Assembly (NCBI RefSeq): GCF_009741445.1
Contig: NZ_CP046507.1
Coordinates: 1,736,001-1,800,000 of the forward strand
Direction: 5' to 3'
Source: Mycobacterium avium subsp. avium
Lineage (GTDB): Bacteria > Actinomycetota > Actinomycetes > Mycobacteriales > Mycobacteriaceae
Length of the DNA: 64,000 nucleotides
Made by a program: the position numbers and the translations under genes. This document shows positions 25,686 to 33,361 of the stretch, piece after piece (the first letter of the stretch is position 1; every line of letters begins with the position of its first letter). The notes beneath the pieces were generated by a model. The model worked only from the letters and a program-made list of their open reading frames with translations, was not told where the DNA came from and ran no database searches.

Positions 25686-26071
25686 CGGTGCCGCGGCTCG
25701 ATCAGGTCACGGAAGCTGTCCGACCCCTGCACGCGGGCGCCCAGATTCCGCACCCGTTCGGCCAGGGTGCGGTCGGAGCGGTCGGAGGTCACCACGCAGA
25801 TGCCGGGCGGGTCGGGGTCGGCCGTGACCAGCCGGACGATCTCGTCGTCGGCCGAATTCGCCGCCGCCCGGGGTGCGTGGGCGATGCCGATCACCGACGA
25901 GGTGACGACGGCCGCCGGTGGCCGCTCGAAGACCACGGTGACGTCGTCGTCGCGGCCCGACGCCCAGCGGTCCAGGCGCTGTACCAATGCGACCATGGCG
26001 CCGTCGCGGTCCTTCCACCAACCGTCCGGGCGGCTGCCAATCACATTCATTCCGTCGACTATCCACCGCAC
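25682..26071 (-). CDS. NYN/YacP-like RNase-fold protein
   Basis: 129 residues starting at the GTG 26071 (VRWIVDGMNVIGSRPDGWW). The N-terminal DGMNVIG and the acidic residues in DDEIVRLV and VVTSDRSDRTLAERV are the classic PIN/NYN nuclease pattern of YacP-type proteins, which cleave or bind RNA. The longer frame back to 26143 would overlap the promoter of the divergent gene, so the GTG is preferred. Coupled to the nitronate monooxygenase gene. Confidence 0.8.
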   Translation of the reverse strand: MRWIVDGMNVIGSRPDGWWKDRDGAMVALVQRLDRWASGRDDDVTVVFERPPAAVVTSSVIGIAHAPRAAANSADDEIVRLVTADPDPPGICVVTSDRSDRTLAERVRNLGARVQGSDSFRDLIEPRHR

Positions 26072-26075
26072 AACG

Positions 26076-26086
26076 CTTACCGTAAG
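26076..26086. promoter_or_regulatory. Small palindrome in a divergent promoter
   Basis: CTTACCGTAAG has perfect 5-base arms and lies between the NYN gene (starts 26071) and the acyl-CoA-dehydrogenase-like gene (starts 26137). It could be an operator for either. It is short, so chance is not excluded. Confidence 0.3.
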
Positions 26087-26136
26087 GCTGCTGCTGCCGT
26101 CGCACCCAGCGATGAGGCCACGATGGGAAGGGCCAC

Positions 26137-27321
26137 ATGACATCGATCGCCGACACCGATGACCGGGTGGTCGCCCTGGCCCGCGGGATGCGGGACCTGG
26201 TGCAAGACCAAGCTGCCGAATCGGAGCGGATGCGCACGCTGACCCCGGCGATCGTCGACGCGATGTGGGCGAGCGGGCTGATGTCGGCGTTCAACACGAT
26301 CGAAGCCGGCGGGGTGGAGCCGTCGTTCACCGAGATGATCGAGACGTGGATCGAAATGGCTTGGCAGGACGGCTCATTCGGCTGGGTGGGCATCGCCAAC
26401 CTGCCGTCGTCGTTCGCCGCGGCGGCCTATCTGCCCGACGACGGCTTCGCCGAGGTGTTCACCGCGCACGACAACCACGTCACCATGGGCGGCCAGTTCT
26501 TCCCCAACGGGCAGGGCGCCGCCGTCGACGGCGGTTACCTGGTGAGCGGGGCGTGGAACTTCGGCTCGGGGATCGGGCACTCCCAGTACGTCGCCGCCGG
26601 GTTCCTGCCGATGGACGACGGCGAGATGCGTTGGATCAGTGAGGGTTTCCCGGAGATGCGGGTTGCCGTCATTCCCCGCGAGCAGATCAGCTTCGACGAC
26701 GGCTGGTACGTGCAGGGCCTCAAGGGCACCGGCTCCTACGACTACAGCGCCCGGGACGTGTTCGTGCCCGCCGCCCGCACCTTCGAGCTGTTCACCCGGG
26801 CGCCGTTCCGCGGCGCCTCGCCGGCCACCCGGATGGGGCTGATGCCCGTCACCGCCGCCGGGCACGCGTCGTGGGCGCTGGGGGTGGCCAAGAGCATGCT
26901 CGACGACGTGCAGGAGCTGGCGGCGACCAAGTTCCGGATGAGCGACATGGCGTCGCTGGCCAGCCGCCCCACCTTCCAGAAGGGGCTGGCGCATCACCGC
27001 GCGGCCTGGCGCGCGGCCCGGCTGTTGGTGCTGGATGCGTTCACGACCGCCGAGGCGGCGGTGGCGGCCGGGCAGGAGCTGACACCGGCGCTGCGCGCCG
27101 ACATGCGGGTGGCCGCCGTCTACGCCACCGACACGGCCCGCGGCTGTGCCGAGTGGGCGCATCTGGTCGCCGGCACGAGCTCGATCCGCGAGGGCAGCCG
27201 GCTGGAGCGGGCCTTCCGCGACATCTACACCGGAACCCAGCACGCCTTCATCAGCGAGAAGGTGGCCATCGACGTCGCGCAGATCTGGCTGGGCATCATC
27301 GAGGACCAGCCCGGCTTGTGA
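26137..27321 (+). CDS. Acyl-CoA-dehydrogenase-fold flavin monooxygenase
   Basis: 394 residues. The layout is that of group D flavin hydroxylases (HsaA type) more than a true acyl-CoA dehydrogenase: LARGMRDLVQDQAAESERMRTLTPAIVDAMWASGL at the N-terminus, a middle beta domain with GGYLVSGAWNFGSGIGHSQY, and GTGSYDYSARDVFVPA. The C-terminal helices lack the usual catalytic glutamate position. The substrate may be a phenolic or sterol-derived ring. GGAAGGG precedes the ATG. The epimerase gene follows 51 bases later. Confidence 0.85.
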   Translation: MTSIADTDDRVVALARGMRDLVQDQAAESERMRTLTPAIVDAMWASGLMSAFNTIEAGGVEPSFTEMIETWIEMAWQDGSFGWVGIANLPSSFAAAAYLPDDGFAEVFTAHDNHVTMGGQFFPNGQGAAVDGGYLVSGAWNFGSGIGHSQYVAAGFLPMDDGEMRWISEGFPEMRVAVIPREQISFDDGWYVQGLKGTGSYDYSARDVFVPAARTFELFTRAPFRGASPATRMGLMPVTAAGHASWALGVAKSMLDDVQELAATKFRMSDMASLASRPTFQKGLAHHRAAWRAARLLVLDAFTTAEAAVAAGQELTPALRADMRVAAVYATDTARGCAEWAHLVAGTSSIREGSRLERAFRDIYTGTQHAFISEKVAIDVAQIWLGIIEDQPGL

Positions 27322-27372
27322 GTCCCCGCCTTTCGCCCCTGCGGTGACGTCGTGTCCCGCTACCATCAGCGG

Positions 27373-28275
27373 ATGCGTGGCTCGAAAATCCTGATCACCG
27401 GCCCGACCGGTCAAATCGCCACCCCCGTCGCCCGGGCGCTGGCGGCCGACAACGAGGTGTGGGGCATCGCCCGCTTCACCGATGCCGCCGCGCGAGAAAG
27501 GCTCGAGCAGGCCGGGATCCGGTGCCAGACGGTGAATCTGGCCGCCGGCGACTTCACCGGTCTGCCAAGCGATTTCGATTTCGTCCTCAACCTCGCGGTG
27601 GCCAAGAGCGGAAGCTGGGACAAGGACCTGGCGGCCAACGCCGAGTCGGTGGGTGTGCTGATGGCCCACTGCCGCAACGCCAAAGCCTTCCTGCATTGCT
27701 CGTCGGCCGCGGTCTACGACCCGCCCGGCGACGAGCCGCGCAGCGAGCGCTCCGCCCTGGGCGACAACCACAAGCCGCTGTTTCCCACCTATTCCATCTC
27801 CAAGATCGCCGGGGAGGTGGTCGCCCGGTCGGTGGCGCGCATCGTCGGGCTGCCCACCACGATCGCCCGGCTCAACGTCCCCTACGGCGACAACGGCGGC
27901 TGGCCGTTCTACCACATGGAGATGATGCTGAGCGGCATCCCGATCCCGGTGCCACCCGGAGAACCCGCCCGCTACAACCCCATTCACGAGGACGACATCA
28001 TCGCCACCATCCCCAAGCTGCTCGACGTGGCGTCGGTTCCGGCGACCACCGTCAACTGGTGCGGCGACCAGACCGTCAGCCTGCAGGAGTGGTGCGGCTA
28101 CCTCGGCTCGCTGGTGGGCAGGGAACCGGTCTTCGAGCCGAGCGAGCGCGCGCTGCGCGGCAACCCGACCACCGTCGACCGGATGCACGAGCTCATCGGC
28201 GGCACCACGGTCGACTGGCGCGACGGCATGCGCCGGATGGCGGCCAAGTTCCACCCGGAGCTCGTCGGCGTCTGA
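27373..28275 (+). CDS. NAD-dependent epimerase/dehydratase (extended SDR)
   Basis: 300 residues from the ATG at 27373. Rossmann loop GPTGQIA near residue 9-15, a CSSAAVYD strand, catalytic YSISK, and NVPYGDNGGWPFYHMEMML plus YNPIHEDDIIATI, typical of extended SDRs acting on nucleotide sugars, sterols or aldehydes. The GTG seven codons upstream is a less likely start. It lies between the flavin monooxygenase and an aldehyde dehydrogenase, all plus strand, suggesting a catabolic route. Confidence 0.85.
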   Translation: MRGSKILITGPTGQIATPVARALAADNEVWGIARFTDAAARERLEQAGIRCQTVNLAAGDFTGLPSDFDFVLNLAVAKSGSWDKDLAANAESVGVLMAHCRNAKAFLHCSSAAVYDPPGDEPRSERSALGDNHKPLFPTYSISKIAGEVVARSVARIVGLPTTIARLNVPYGDNGGWPFYHMEMMLSGIPIPVPPGEPARYNPIHEDDIIATIPKLLDVASVPATTVNWCGDQTVSLQEWCGYLGSLVGREPVFEPSERALRGNPTTVDRMHELIGGTTVDWRDGMRRMAAKFHPELVGV

Positions 28276-28319
28276 GCCCGGCCACCCCCGGCGGATGCTT
28301 GACCACGCAGCGCGCACAA

Positions 28320-28339
28320 TGCTAAGCAAGTGCTCAGCA
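28320..28339. promoter_or_regulatory. Near-perfect 20-bp palindrome upstream of the aldehyde dehydrogenase
   Basis: TGCTAAGCA-AG-TGCTCAGCA has 8 of 9 matching bases in each arm. It is 64 bases upstream of the aldehyde dehydrogenase start and looks like a TetR-family operator for mycobacterial lipid or aldehyde catabolism genes. The regulator is not encoded next to it. Confidence 0.55.
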
Positions 28340-28402
28340 CCGAGCGCAGCGGGCGCTGGGCGCGACGGCTCGCCAGAGGACTCGCCAGAGGAAAGGGATC
28401 AG

Positions 28403-29857
28403 ATGACGGTGCAGGCGGTATTGGACGACATTCGCAAGCGCCCCGGAACGGGTGACGTCATCGCGGTCATCGATCCCGCGACGGAGGAGAAGATCACCGA
28501 ATTCACCGACTGCGGCGCCGAAGCGGTCGACGAAGCCGCCGCCCGGGCGAAGGCGTCCTTCGAGTCGGGCGTCTGGTCGCAGCTGCCGGGCCGGGAGCGG
28601 GCCAAGATCCTGTGGCGGATCGGGGATTTGATCGACGAACACGCCGAGGAGTTCGCCCAGCTGGATTCGCTGAACACCGGTATGCCGTTGCTGCAGGCGC
28701 AGCTGCAGATGTCGACGTGTTCGGAGTTCTTCCGCTACTACGCCGGCTGGTGTTCGAAGATCAACGGCACCGCCTACGACGTGAAGACCGACGGCATCGC
28801 GACCGACACGTTCGTCAACATGCACGCCTACACGCTCAAGGAGCCCTACAGCGTGGTGGGGCTGATCTTCCCGTGGAACGGCCCGATCTTCAACGCCAGC
28901 GCCAAACTCGCGCCGGCGCTGGCCGCCGGATGCAGCCTGCTGGTCAAGCCCGCCGAGGAGACGCCGCTGTCGGCGCTGCTGCTGGACCGGCTGGTGCACG
29001 AGGCCGGGGTTCCCGAGGGTGTGGTCAACCTGCTGACCGGCTACGGCCACACCGCGGGCGCGGCGATCACCGCGCATCCCGACGTCGAAAAGGTCGCCTT
29101 CACCGGGTCGACCGAGGTCGGCAAGGAGATCGTGCGGGCGTCGGCCGGCAACCTGAAGAAGGTCACGCTCGAGCTCGGCGGCAAGTCGCCGGTGCTGATT
29201 TTTGACGACGCCGACCTGGACAAGGCCATCCTGATGGCGTCGCTGGGCATCTTCGTGCACTCCGGGCAGGGCTGCGTGTGCGGGTCGCGGATCTTCGTGC
29301 AGCGCGGCGTGTACGACCGCGTGGTCGAGGGCATCGCGATGATGGCCAACACGTTCAAGCTGGGCGCGCCCAGCGAGGAGGGCTGCGTGAGCGGGCCGCT
29401 GATCAGCCAGAAGCAGCTGAACCGCGTGATGGGCTTCATCGACAAAGGTAAGAACGACGGCGTCGAGGTGGTCACCGGCGGCTACCGGCTGGACCGCAAG
29501 GGTTACTTCGTGCACCCCACGGTGCTCACCAACGTGGACCCCGGCATGCGGCTCTACCAGCAGGAGATCTTCGGTCCGGTGGTCGCCATCCTGCCCTTCG
29601 ACGACGAGGACGAGGCGGTGGCGATGGCCAACGACACCACCTACGGCCTGGCCGCCACCGCCTGGACGGAGAACCTGGGCCGCGCCCACCGGATCGTCAA
29701 GCGGCTGCAGGCGGGCAGCGTCCAGGTGAACTGCCAGTTGGTGTTCGACCACGACGTGCCCTTCGGCGGATACAAGCAGTCCGGCTGGGGCCACGAGTTC
29801 GGTAAAGAGGGCCTGGAGATCTACCTGAAGACGAAATCGGTCTGGGCGCAGCTGTAG
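28403..29857 (+). CDS. NAD(P)-dependent aldehyde dehydrogenase
   Basis: 484 residues. Cofactor region FPWNGPIFNASAKLAPALAAG, with AFTGSTEVGKEIV for the nucleotide loop; catalytic Glu in LELGGKSP; catalytic Cys in HSGQGCVCGSR; and the closing PFGGYKQSGWGHEFG motif. Oxidises an aldehyde to the acid, substrate unknown. GAGGAAAGGG stands before the ATG at 28403. The palindrome at 28320-28339 is probably its operator. It follows the epimerase gene by 127 bases and may have its own promoter. Confidence 0.93.
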   Translation: MTVQAVLDDIRKRPGTGDVIAVIDPATEEKITEFTDCGAEAVDEAAARAKASFESGVWSQLPGRERAKILWRIGDLIDEHAEEFAQLDSLNTGMPLLQAQLQMSTCSEFFRYYAGWCSKINGTAYDVKTDGIATDTFVNMHAYTLKEPYSVVGLIFPWNGPIFNASAKLAPALAAGCSLLVKPAEETPLSALLLDRLVHEAGVPEGVVNLLTGYGHTAGAAITAHPDVEKVAFTGSTEVGKEIVRASAGNLKKVTLELGGKSPVLIFDDADLDKAILMASLGIFVHSGQGCVCGSRIFVQRGVYDRVVEGIAMMANTFKLGAPSEEGCVSGPLISQKQLNRVMGFIDKGKNDGVEVVTGGYRLDRKGYFVHPTVLTNVDPGMRLYQQEIFGPVVAILPFDDEDEAVAMANDTTYGLAATAWTENLGRAHRIVKRLQAGSVQVNCQLVFDHDVPFGGYKQSGWGHEFGKEGLEIYLKTKSVWAQL

Positions 29858-29870
29858 ACCAGTCGCCGCA

Positions 29871-29917
29871 GCGACGAGAGTTAGTGAACTGCAAGCACAT
29901 TCGCCGACTCTCGTCGC
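29871..29917. terminator. Large inverted repeat, probable bidirectional terminator
   Basis: GCGACGAGAGT (29871-29881) pairs perfectly with ACTCTCGTCGC (29907-29917) around a 25-base loop. It lies 14 bases after the aldehyde dehydrogenase stop and 12 bases beyond the end of the convergent membrane-protein gene, so it can serve both. The long loop is unusual for a simple terminator. Confidence 0.6.
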
Positions 29918-29928
29918 CGGTTGGTCGG

Positions 29929-30183
29929 TTACGACCCCTTGGTGTAGCGGCTCAGGAACCCGATTGCCGCAATCCCGGCGACCACGCCGATCACCCCCCA
30001 CAACACCACCTGGAAGACCATCGCGCCGAACAGCCAGCCGAATGTCATCCCGAGGTAGAGAAGCCAGAACAGCCGAAAGACGCTCCACGCCGCCACGGCG
30101 CCGGCGCCGAGCCCGATGTAGAGGCTGCGCTGCCGATCCACGCGGTTGATCTGTTCTTCGATGCTGGCGGGCACGATCTTCAT
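29929..30183 (-). CDS. Small two-helix membrane protein
   Basis: 84 residues: an N-terminal amphipathic stretch (MKIVPASIEEQINRVDRQR), then hydrophobic segments around residues 21-45 and 50-77. I do not recognise the family. The start codon region is the insertion site of the IS900-type element at 30192: its AAGGAAG ribosome site now combines host and element bases, and the native promoter is 1.5 kb away. Confidence 0.65.
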   Translation of the reverse strand: MKIVPASIEEQINRVDRQRSLYIGLGAGAVAAWSVFRLFWLLYLGMTFGWLFGAMVFQVVLWGVIGVVAGIAAIGFLSRYTKGS

Positions 30184-30216
30184 TGGTGGCTTCCTTAGGG
30201 TTGAAGGGGTCTGGGA

Positions 30217-30370
30217 TTGGATGTCCTGGATGCCCAGGACGGTGGGGTGTGGCTAATGTGTTGTTGCAACGGTTGTTGCTTGAAAGGAATGGCCGCCCTG
30301 CCGTTTTGGACGGTCCTGGCCACTGATTGAGATCTGACGCGTACTCGATGACGCTGCTCTAAGGACCTGT
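30217..30370 (+). ncRNA. Candidate bridge RNA of element B, with four guide-like segments
   Basis: Order: a 7-bp hairpin GTCCTGG-ATGC-CCAGGAC (30223-30240). GTGGCT (30249-30254) is identical to the left flank 30186-30191. A GCAAC-GGTT-GTTGC stem follows (30266-30279). GAAAGGAA (30282-30289) is complementary to the right flank 31663-31670. Then a hairpin with internal loop (30290-30322). ATTGAGAT (30326-30333) is identical to the element's right end 31656-31663. A GCGT/ACGC stem follows (30339-30354). CTAAGGA (30359-30365) is complementary to the element's left end 30192-30198. This is the order and sense described for IS110 bridge RNAs: target loop, then donor loop. Transcript ends are guesses. 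Confidence 0.72.
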
Positions 30371-30413
30371 TGGCGGGGTTGTCCGCGGGGACTGCGACGA
30401 CAGGAGTAGCGGT

Positions 30414-31619
30414 ATGGCCGAACCCGACCGAGTGTGGGTGGGTATCGACGTCGGTAAGTCCACTCATCATGCGTGCGCGATCGATGACACCGGAAAGGTG
30501 GTGTGGTCGAAGAAAATCCCGAACGAACAGGCCGCGATCGAAGACCTGATCGCCCAGGGCGGCCGGATTGCTAACCACGTGGTGTGGGCGATCGATTTGA
30601 CCTCGCCGCCGGCGGCGCTGCTGATCGCCGTACTGCTGAGCGCGAAAGCCGAGGTGGTGTATGTGCCGGGCCGCACGGTTAACACGATGAGTCATGCGTT
30701 CCGCGGCGAAGGCAAGACCGACGCCAAAGACGCGCGGGTAATCGCCGAAACCGCTCGGCACCGACGAGATCTGTCCCCGGTCGTACCCGGCGAAGACCTG
30801 GTTGCCGAATTGCGGTCGCTGACCGCATACCGGTCGGATCTGATGGCTGACTGGGTGCGAGGCGTGAACCGGCTGCGCTCGATGCTCACCGCCATCTTCC
30901 CTGCTCTGGAAGCTGCGTTCGACTACTCCACCCGCGCGCCGTTGATCCTGGTATCCGCTATGTGCACTCCGGGCGAAATCCGGTCGGCAAAAAGAGCTGG
31001 CGTGATCAAGCACCTTCGGAAAAACCGGGCATGGCCCAACAACATCGACACGATCGCCGACAAGGCGCTCGCCGCGGCAGCAGGCCAGATAATCACCCTT
31101 CCCGGCGAAGCCGGAACCGCCGCGCTCATCAAGCAACTCGCAGCACGGCTGCTGGACTTGGATCGGCAGATCAAGGACATCGATAAGCAAATCACCAACA
31201 AATTTCGTGAGCATCCCAGCGCCGCCATCATCGAGTCGATGCCCGGCATGGGGCCACACCTGGGCGCTGAGTTCCTCGTAATCACCGGCGGCAACATGGC
31301 CGCCTTCACCAACCCCGGCCGACTGGCATCGTTCGCCGGATTGGTACCCGTCCCACGCGATTCCGGCCGTATCACCGGCAATCTGCATCGGCCCAAGCGC
31401 TACAACCGGCGCCTGCGCCGCGTGTTCTACCTCGCCGCCCTGTCCAGCCTCAAGATCGAAGGTCCCTCGCGGGCTTTCTACGACCGCAAACGATCCGAGA
31501 ACCATATCCACACCCAGGCCCTGCTTGCCCTGGCACGCCGCCACGTCGACGTCCTGTGGGCACTGCTGCGCGACAACAGAACCTGGCAACCCCAGCAACC
31601 AACCGTGGCAGCTGCCTGA
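30414..31619 (+). CDS. IS110-family transposase (IS900/IS901-like), element B
   Basis: 401 residues, close to the 399-401 of IS900/IS901-type transposases. DEDD RuvC-like domain: VWVGIDVGKSTHHACAIDD, VVWAIDLTSPPAALL, YVPGRTVNTMSHAFRGEGKTDAKDARVIAE split over two conserved blocks. C-terminal domain: ESMPGMGPHLGAEFL and VPVPRDSGRITGN, the latter with the likely catalytic serine. CAGGAG lies six bases before the ATG. No frameshift is seen. Confidence 0.95.
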   Translation: MAEPDRVWVGIDVGKSTHHACAIDDTGKVVWSKKIPNEQAAIEDLIAQGGRIANHVVWAIDLTSPPAALLIAVLLSAKAEVVYVPGRTVNTMSHAFRGEGKTDAKDARVIAETARHRRDLSPVVPGEDLVAELRSLTAYRSDLMADWVRGVNRLRSMLTAIFPALEAAFDYSTRAPLILVSAMCTPGEIRSAKRAGVIKHLRKNRAWPNNIDTIADKALAAAAGQIITLPGEAGTAALIKQLAARLLDLDRQIKDIDKQITNKFREHPSAAIIESMPGMGPHLGAEFLVITGGNMAAFTNPGRLASFAGLVPVPRDSGRITGNLHRPKRYNRRLRRVFYLAALSSLKIEGPSRAFYDRKRSENHIHTQALLALARRHVDVLWALLRDNRTWQPQQPTVAAA

Positions 31620-31796
31620 CGCACTCACCGGGCGTCCTCACCGCTTGACACGCTCATTGAGATTCCTTTCGTGAGGGGCGGCGCCGGAGTGGCGCCGTCG
31701 TTGCGCCCAGTGCAAGCCCGGCCGGCGGCTACCGATCCCAACCACGTCCGGCACGCACTACCCTGCACGGCAGGGGGCTGTCGAAAGGGTTCGCCG

Positions 31797-32468
31797 GTGA
31801 ACGTGTCGCGAGTTGCCCTGGTCCCCATCGCCGTCCTGGCCTGGGCGCTGTTCCTGCCGGCGGGATCCGCGGCGGCCGATCCGCCACCCACCCAGGTGAT
31901 CACCGTCGTGGCGGTCGGGCCGGACGGCCAAGCCATCAACGGCTATCGGGTGGCGGCCGGGCCCGACAGCGTCGGGCACGCATCCGAGTGTTCGCAACCG
32001 TCACCGTCGGCGGTCGACGACAACGTCTACTACTGTTCGCCGAGCGCCGCCGGTGCCGGCACCTGCTGGCCGTCCACGCCGGGATCCCTTCTGTGCGTAG
32101 ACAATCCGTGGGACAGGCAGATGCACCGGGTGACGTTCGACGGGCAGCTGGCACCCGTGCGCGCGCCCGCCGACCCGGACCCGTTCGCGCTGACCCTCGA
32201 CGACGGCACCCGCTGCCTGCTGCGCAACGGCGGCGCGTGGGGCGGGCGGGCCGACGGGTACGTCGGCGTCTACGGATGCGGCGGCGCCGGTTCGGATCTG
32301 GCCGTGCTGTGGCAGCCCAGCCAGGGCCGCGGCTCCTGCATCGACCGCTCGGCACCGGCGTGGACCGTCAAGGTCGGCCGGCTCGGGGCGCCGGACGCAG
32401 TGCTGCCGCCGCCGGCGACCCGCACGGTGACCGCCGCCTGGCTGGCCGGCGGCAGGGCCGGTCAGTAG
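31797..32468 (+). CDS. Secreted cysteine-rich hypothetical protein
   Basis: 223 residues from the GTG at 31797, which has AAAGGG seven bases upstream; the frame upstream of it has no ribosome site. Signal peptide about residues 1-28 (ALVPIAVLAWALFLPAGSAAA). The mature part has about eight cysteines spread through short strands (ASECSQ, YYCSPS, GTCWPS, LLCVDN, TRCLLR, YGCGG, GSCIDR), implying several disulfides outside the cell. I do not recognise the family. It stands directly beyond the right end of IS element B, whose insertion separated it from the small membrane gene. Confidence 0.65.
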   Translation: MNVSRVALVPIAVLAWALFLPAGSAAADPPPTQVITVVAVGPDGQAINGYRVAAGPDSVGHASECSQPSPSAVDDNVYYCSPSAAGAGTCWPSTPGSLLCVDNPWDRQMHRVTFDGQLAPVRAPADPDPFALTLDDGTRCLLRNGGAWGGRADGYVGVYGCGGAGSDLAVLWQPSQGRGSCIDRSAPAWTVKVGRLGAPDAVLPPPATRTVTAAWLAGGRAGQ

Positions 32469-32497
32469 CGCCGCCGCCGTACTGCTATAACGCACGT

Positions 32498-33343
32498 ATG
32501 TCAGGCCCAGGGCACACCATCACCCATGTTTCCGACACGGCGCGCTGGACGGCGTTGCACCGGGCCACCGAATCCGCGCGGCCCGACGCGATTTTCTGTG
32601 ACCCGCTGGCCGAACGTCTCGCCGGTGACCACGGCCGCGCGATCGTCGACCACGTGCCGCGCACGACGCGCAACGGGTGGTGGCTTGTCGCGCGGACCAA
32701 GATCATCGACGACGCCATCGCCGAGGCCATCGCCCAGGGCTGCGACCGGGTGCTGAACCTGGCCGCCGGGCTGGACACCCGGCCGTATCGGTTGAACCTG
32801 CCGCCCGATCTCACCTGGGTGGAGGCGGACCTGCCGGCGTTGCTCGCCGAGAAGACGCAGGTCCTCGCCGACGAGGTGCCGCGCTGCCGGTTGACCCGAA
32901 CCGCAGTCGACCTGGCCGACGGGGTCGCCCGGGACGCGTTTTTGAACGAGGCGCTGGACGGTGCGACCAAGGCGCTGGTGCTCACCGAGGGCCTGTTGAT
33001 GTATCTGGACGACAGCGACGTGTCCGCGCTGTCGGCGGCGCTGCAGCGGCCCGAGGTCCGCTGGTGGATGCTCGACTTCGCCGGACCCGGCCTGAAGAAG
33101 ATGATGAACAAGAAGATGGCGGGCATGCTGGCCAACGCGCCGTTCAAGTTCGCCCCGGACAACGGGTTGGCCTATTTCGAAAACCTGGGTTGGCGAACGG
33201 TCCAGGTGGAGGCGCTGTATTCGGCGGCCCGCCGGCTGCGGCGCTTGCCGCTGGTGATGCGCCCGCTCGGCTGGCTGCCGCAGCCGGATCCGCGCCGTCC
33301 GGGTCGCCGGGCGTGGAGCGCGGCCGCGCTGCTGACGCACTGA
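32498..33343 (+). CDS. SAM-dependent methyltransferase (PF04072 mycobacterial family)
   Basis: 281 residues. Typical features of the large mycobacterial leucine-carboxyl-methyltransferase-like family: DTARWTALHRATESARPDAIFCDPLAERLAG, RTKIIDDAIAEAI, LNLAAGLDTRPYRL as the SAM loop, WVEADLPALLAEK, and VLTEGLLMYLDD. The methyl acceptor is unknown. ATG at 32498, 29 bases after the secreted protein gene. It converges with the GH16 gene. Confidence 0.9.
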   Translation: MSGPGHTITHVSDTARWTALHRATESARPDAIFCDPLAERLAGDHGRAIVDHVPRTTRNGWWLVARTKIIDDAIAEAIAQGCDRVLNLAAGLDTRPYRLNLPPDLTWVEADLPALLAEKTQVLADEVPRCRLTRTAVDLADGVARDAFLNEALDGATKALVLTEGLLMYLDDSDVSALSAALQRPEVRWWMLDFAGPGLKKMMNKKMAGMLANAPFKFAPDNGLAYFENLGWRTVQVEALYSAARRLRRLPLVMRPLGWLPQPDPRRPGRRAWSAAALLTH

Positions 33344-33361
33344 CGGCGCCGGCGGGCATTG

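Larger units (their letters stand above)
30192..31662 (+). mobile_element. IS900-type IS110-family element B (about 1.47 kb)
   Basis: Both borders can be read: TTCCTT occurs at 30191-30196 and again at 31663-31668, so the crossover lies in this shared hexamer, and the empty site would be CATTGGTGGC-TTCCTT-TCGTG. The left end TCCTTAGGG and right end GCTCATTGAGA closely resemble the ends of IS900 as I recall them (TCCTTACC and GTCATTGAGA). Insertion is between the ribosome site and start codon of the small membrane protein, the known IS900 target habit. The transposase appears intact. The 222-base leader contains the candidate bridge RNA. Confidence 0.9.

Noticed and set aside
28334-30088. A 584-codon minus-strand frame opposite the aldehyde dehydrogenase
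   Set aside because: Covers a clear dehydrogenase on the other strand and crosses the terminator; no start signal.
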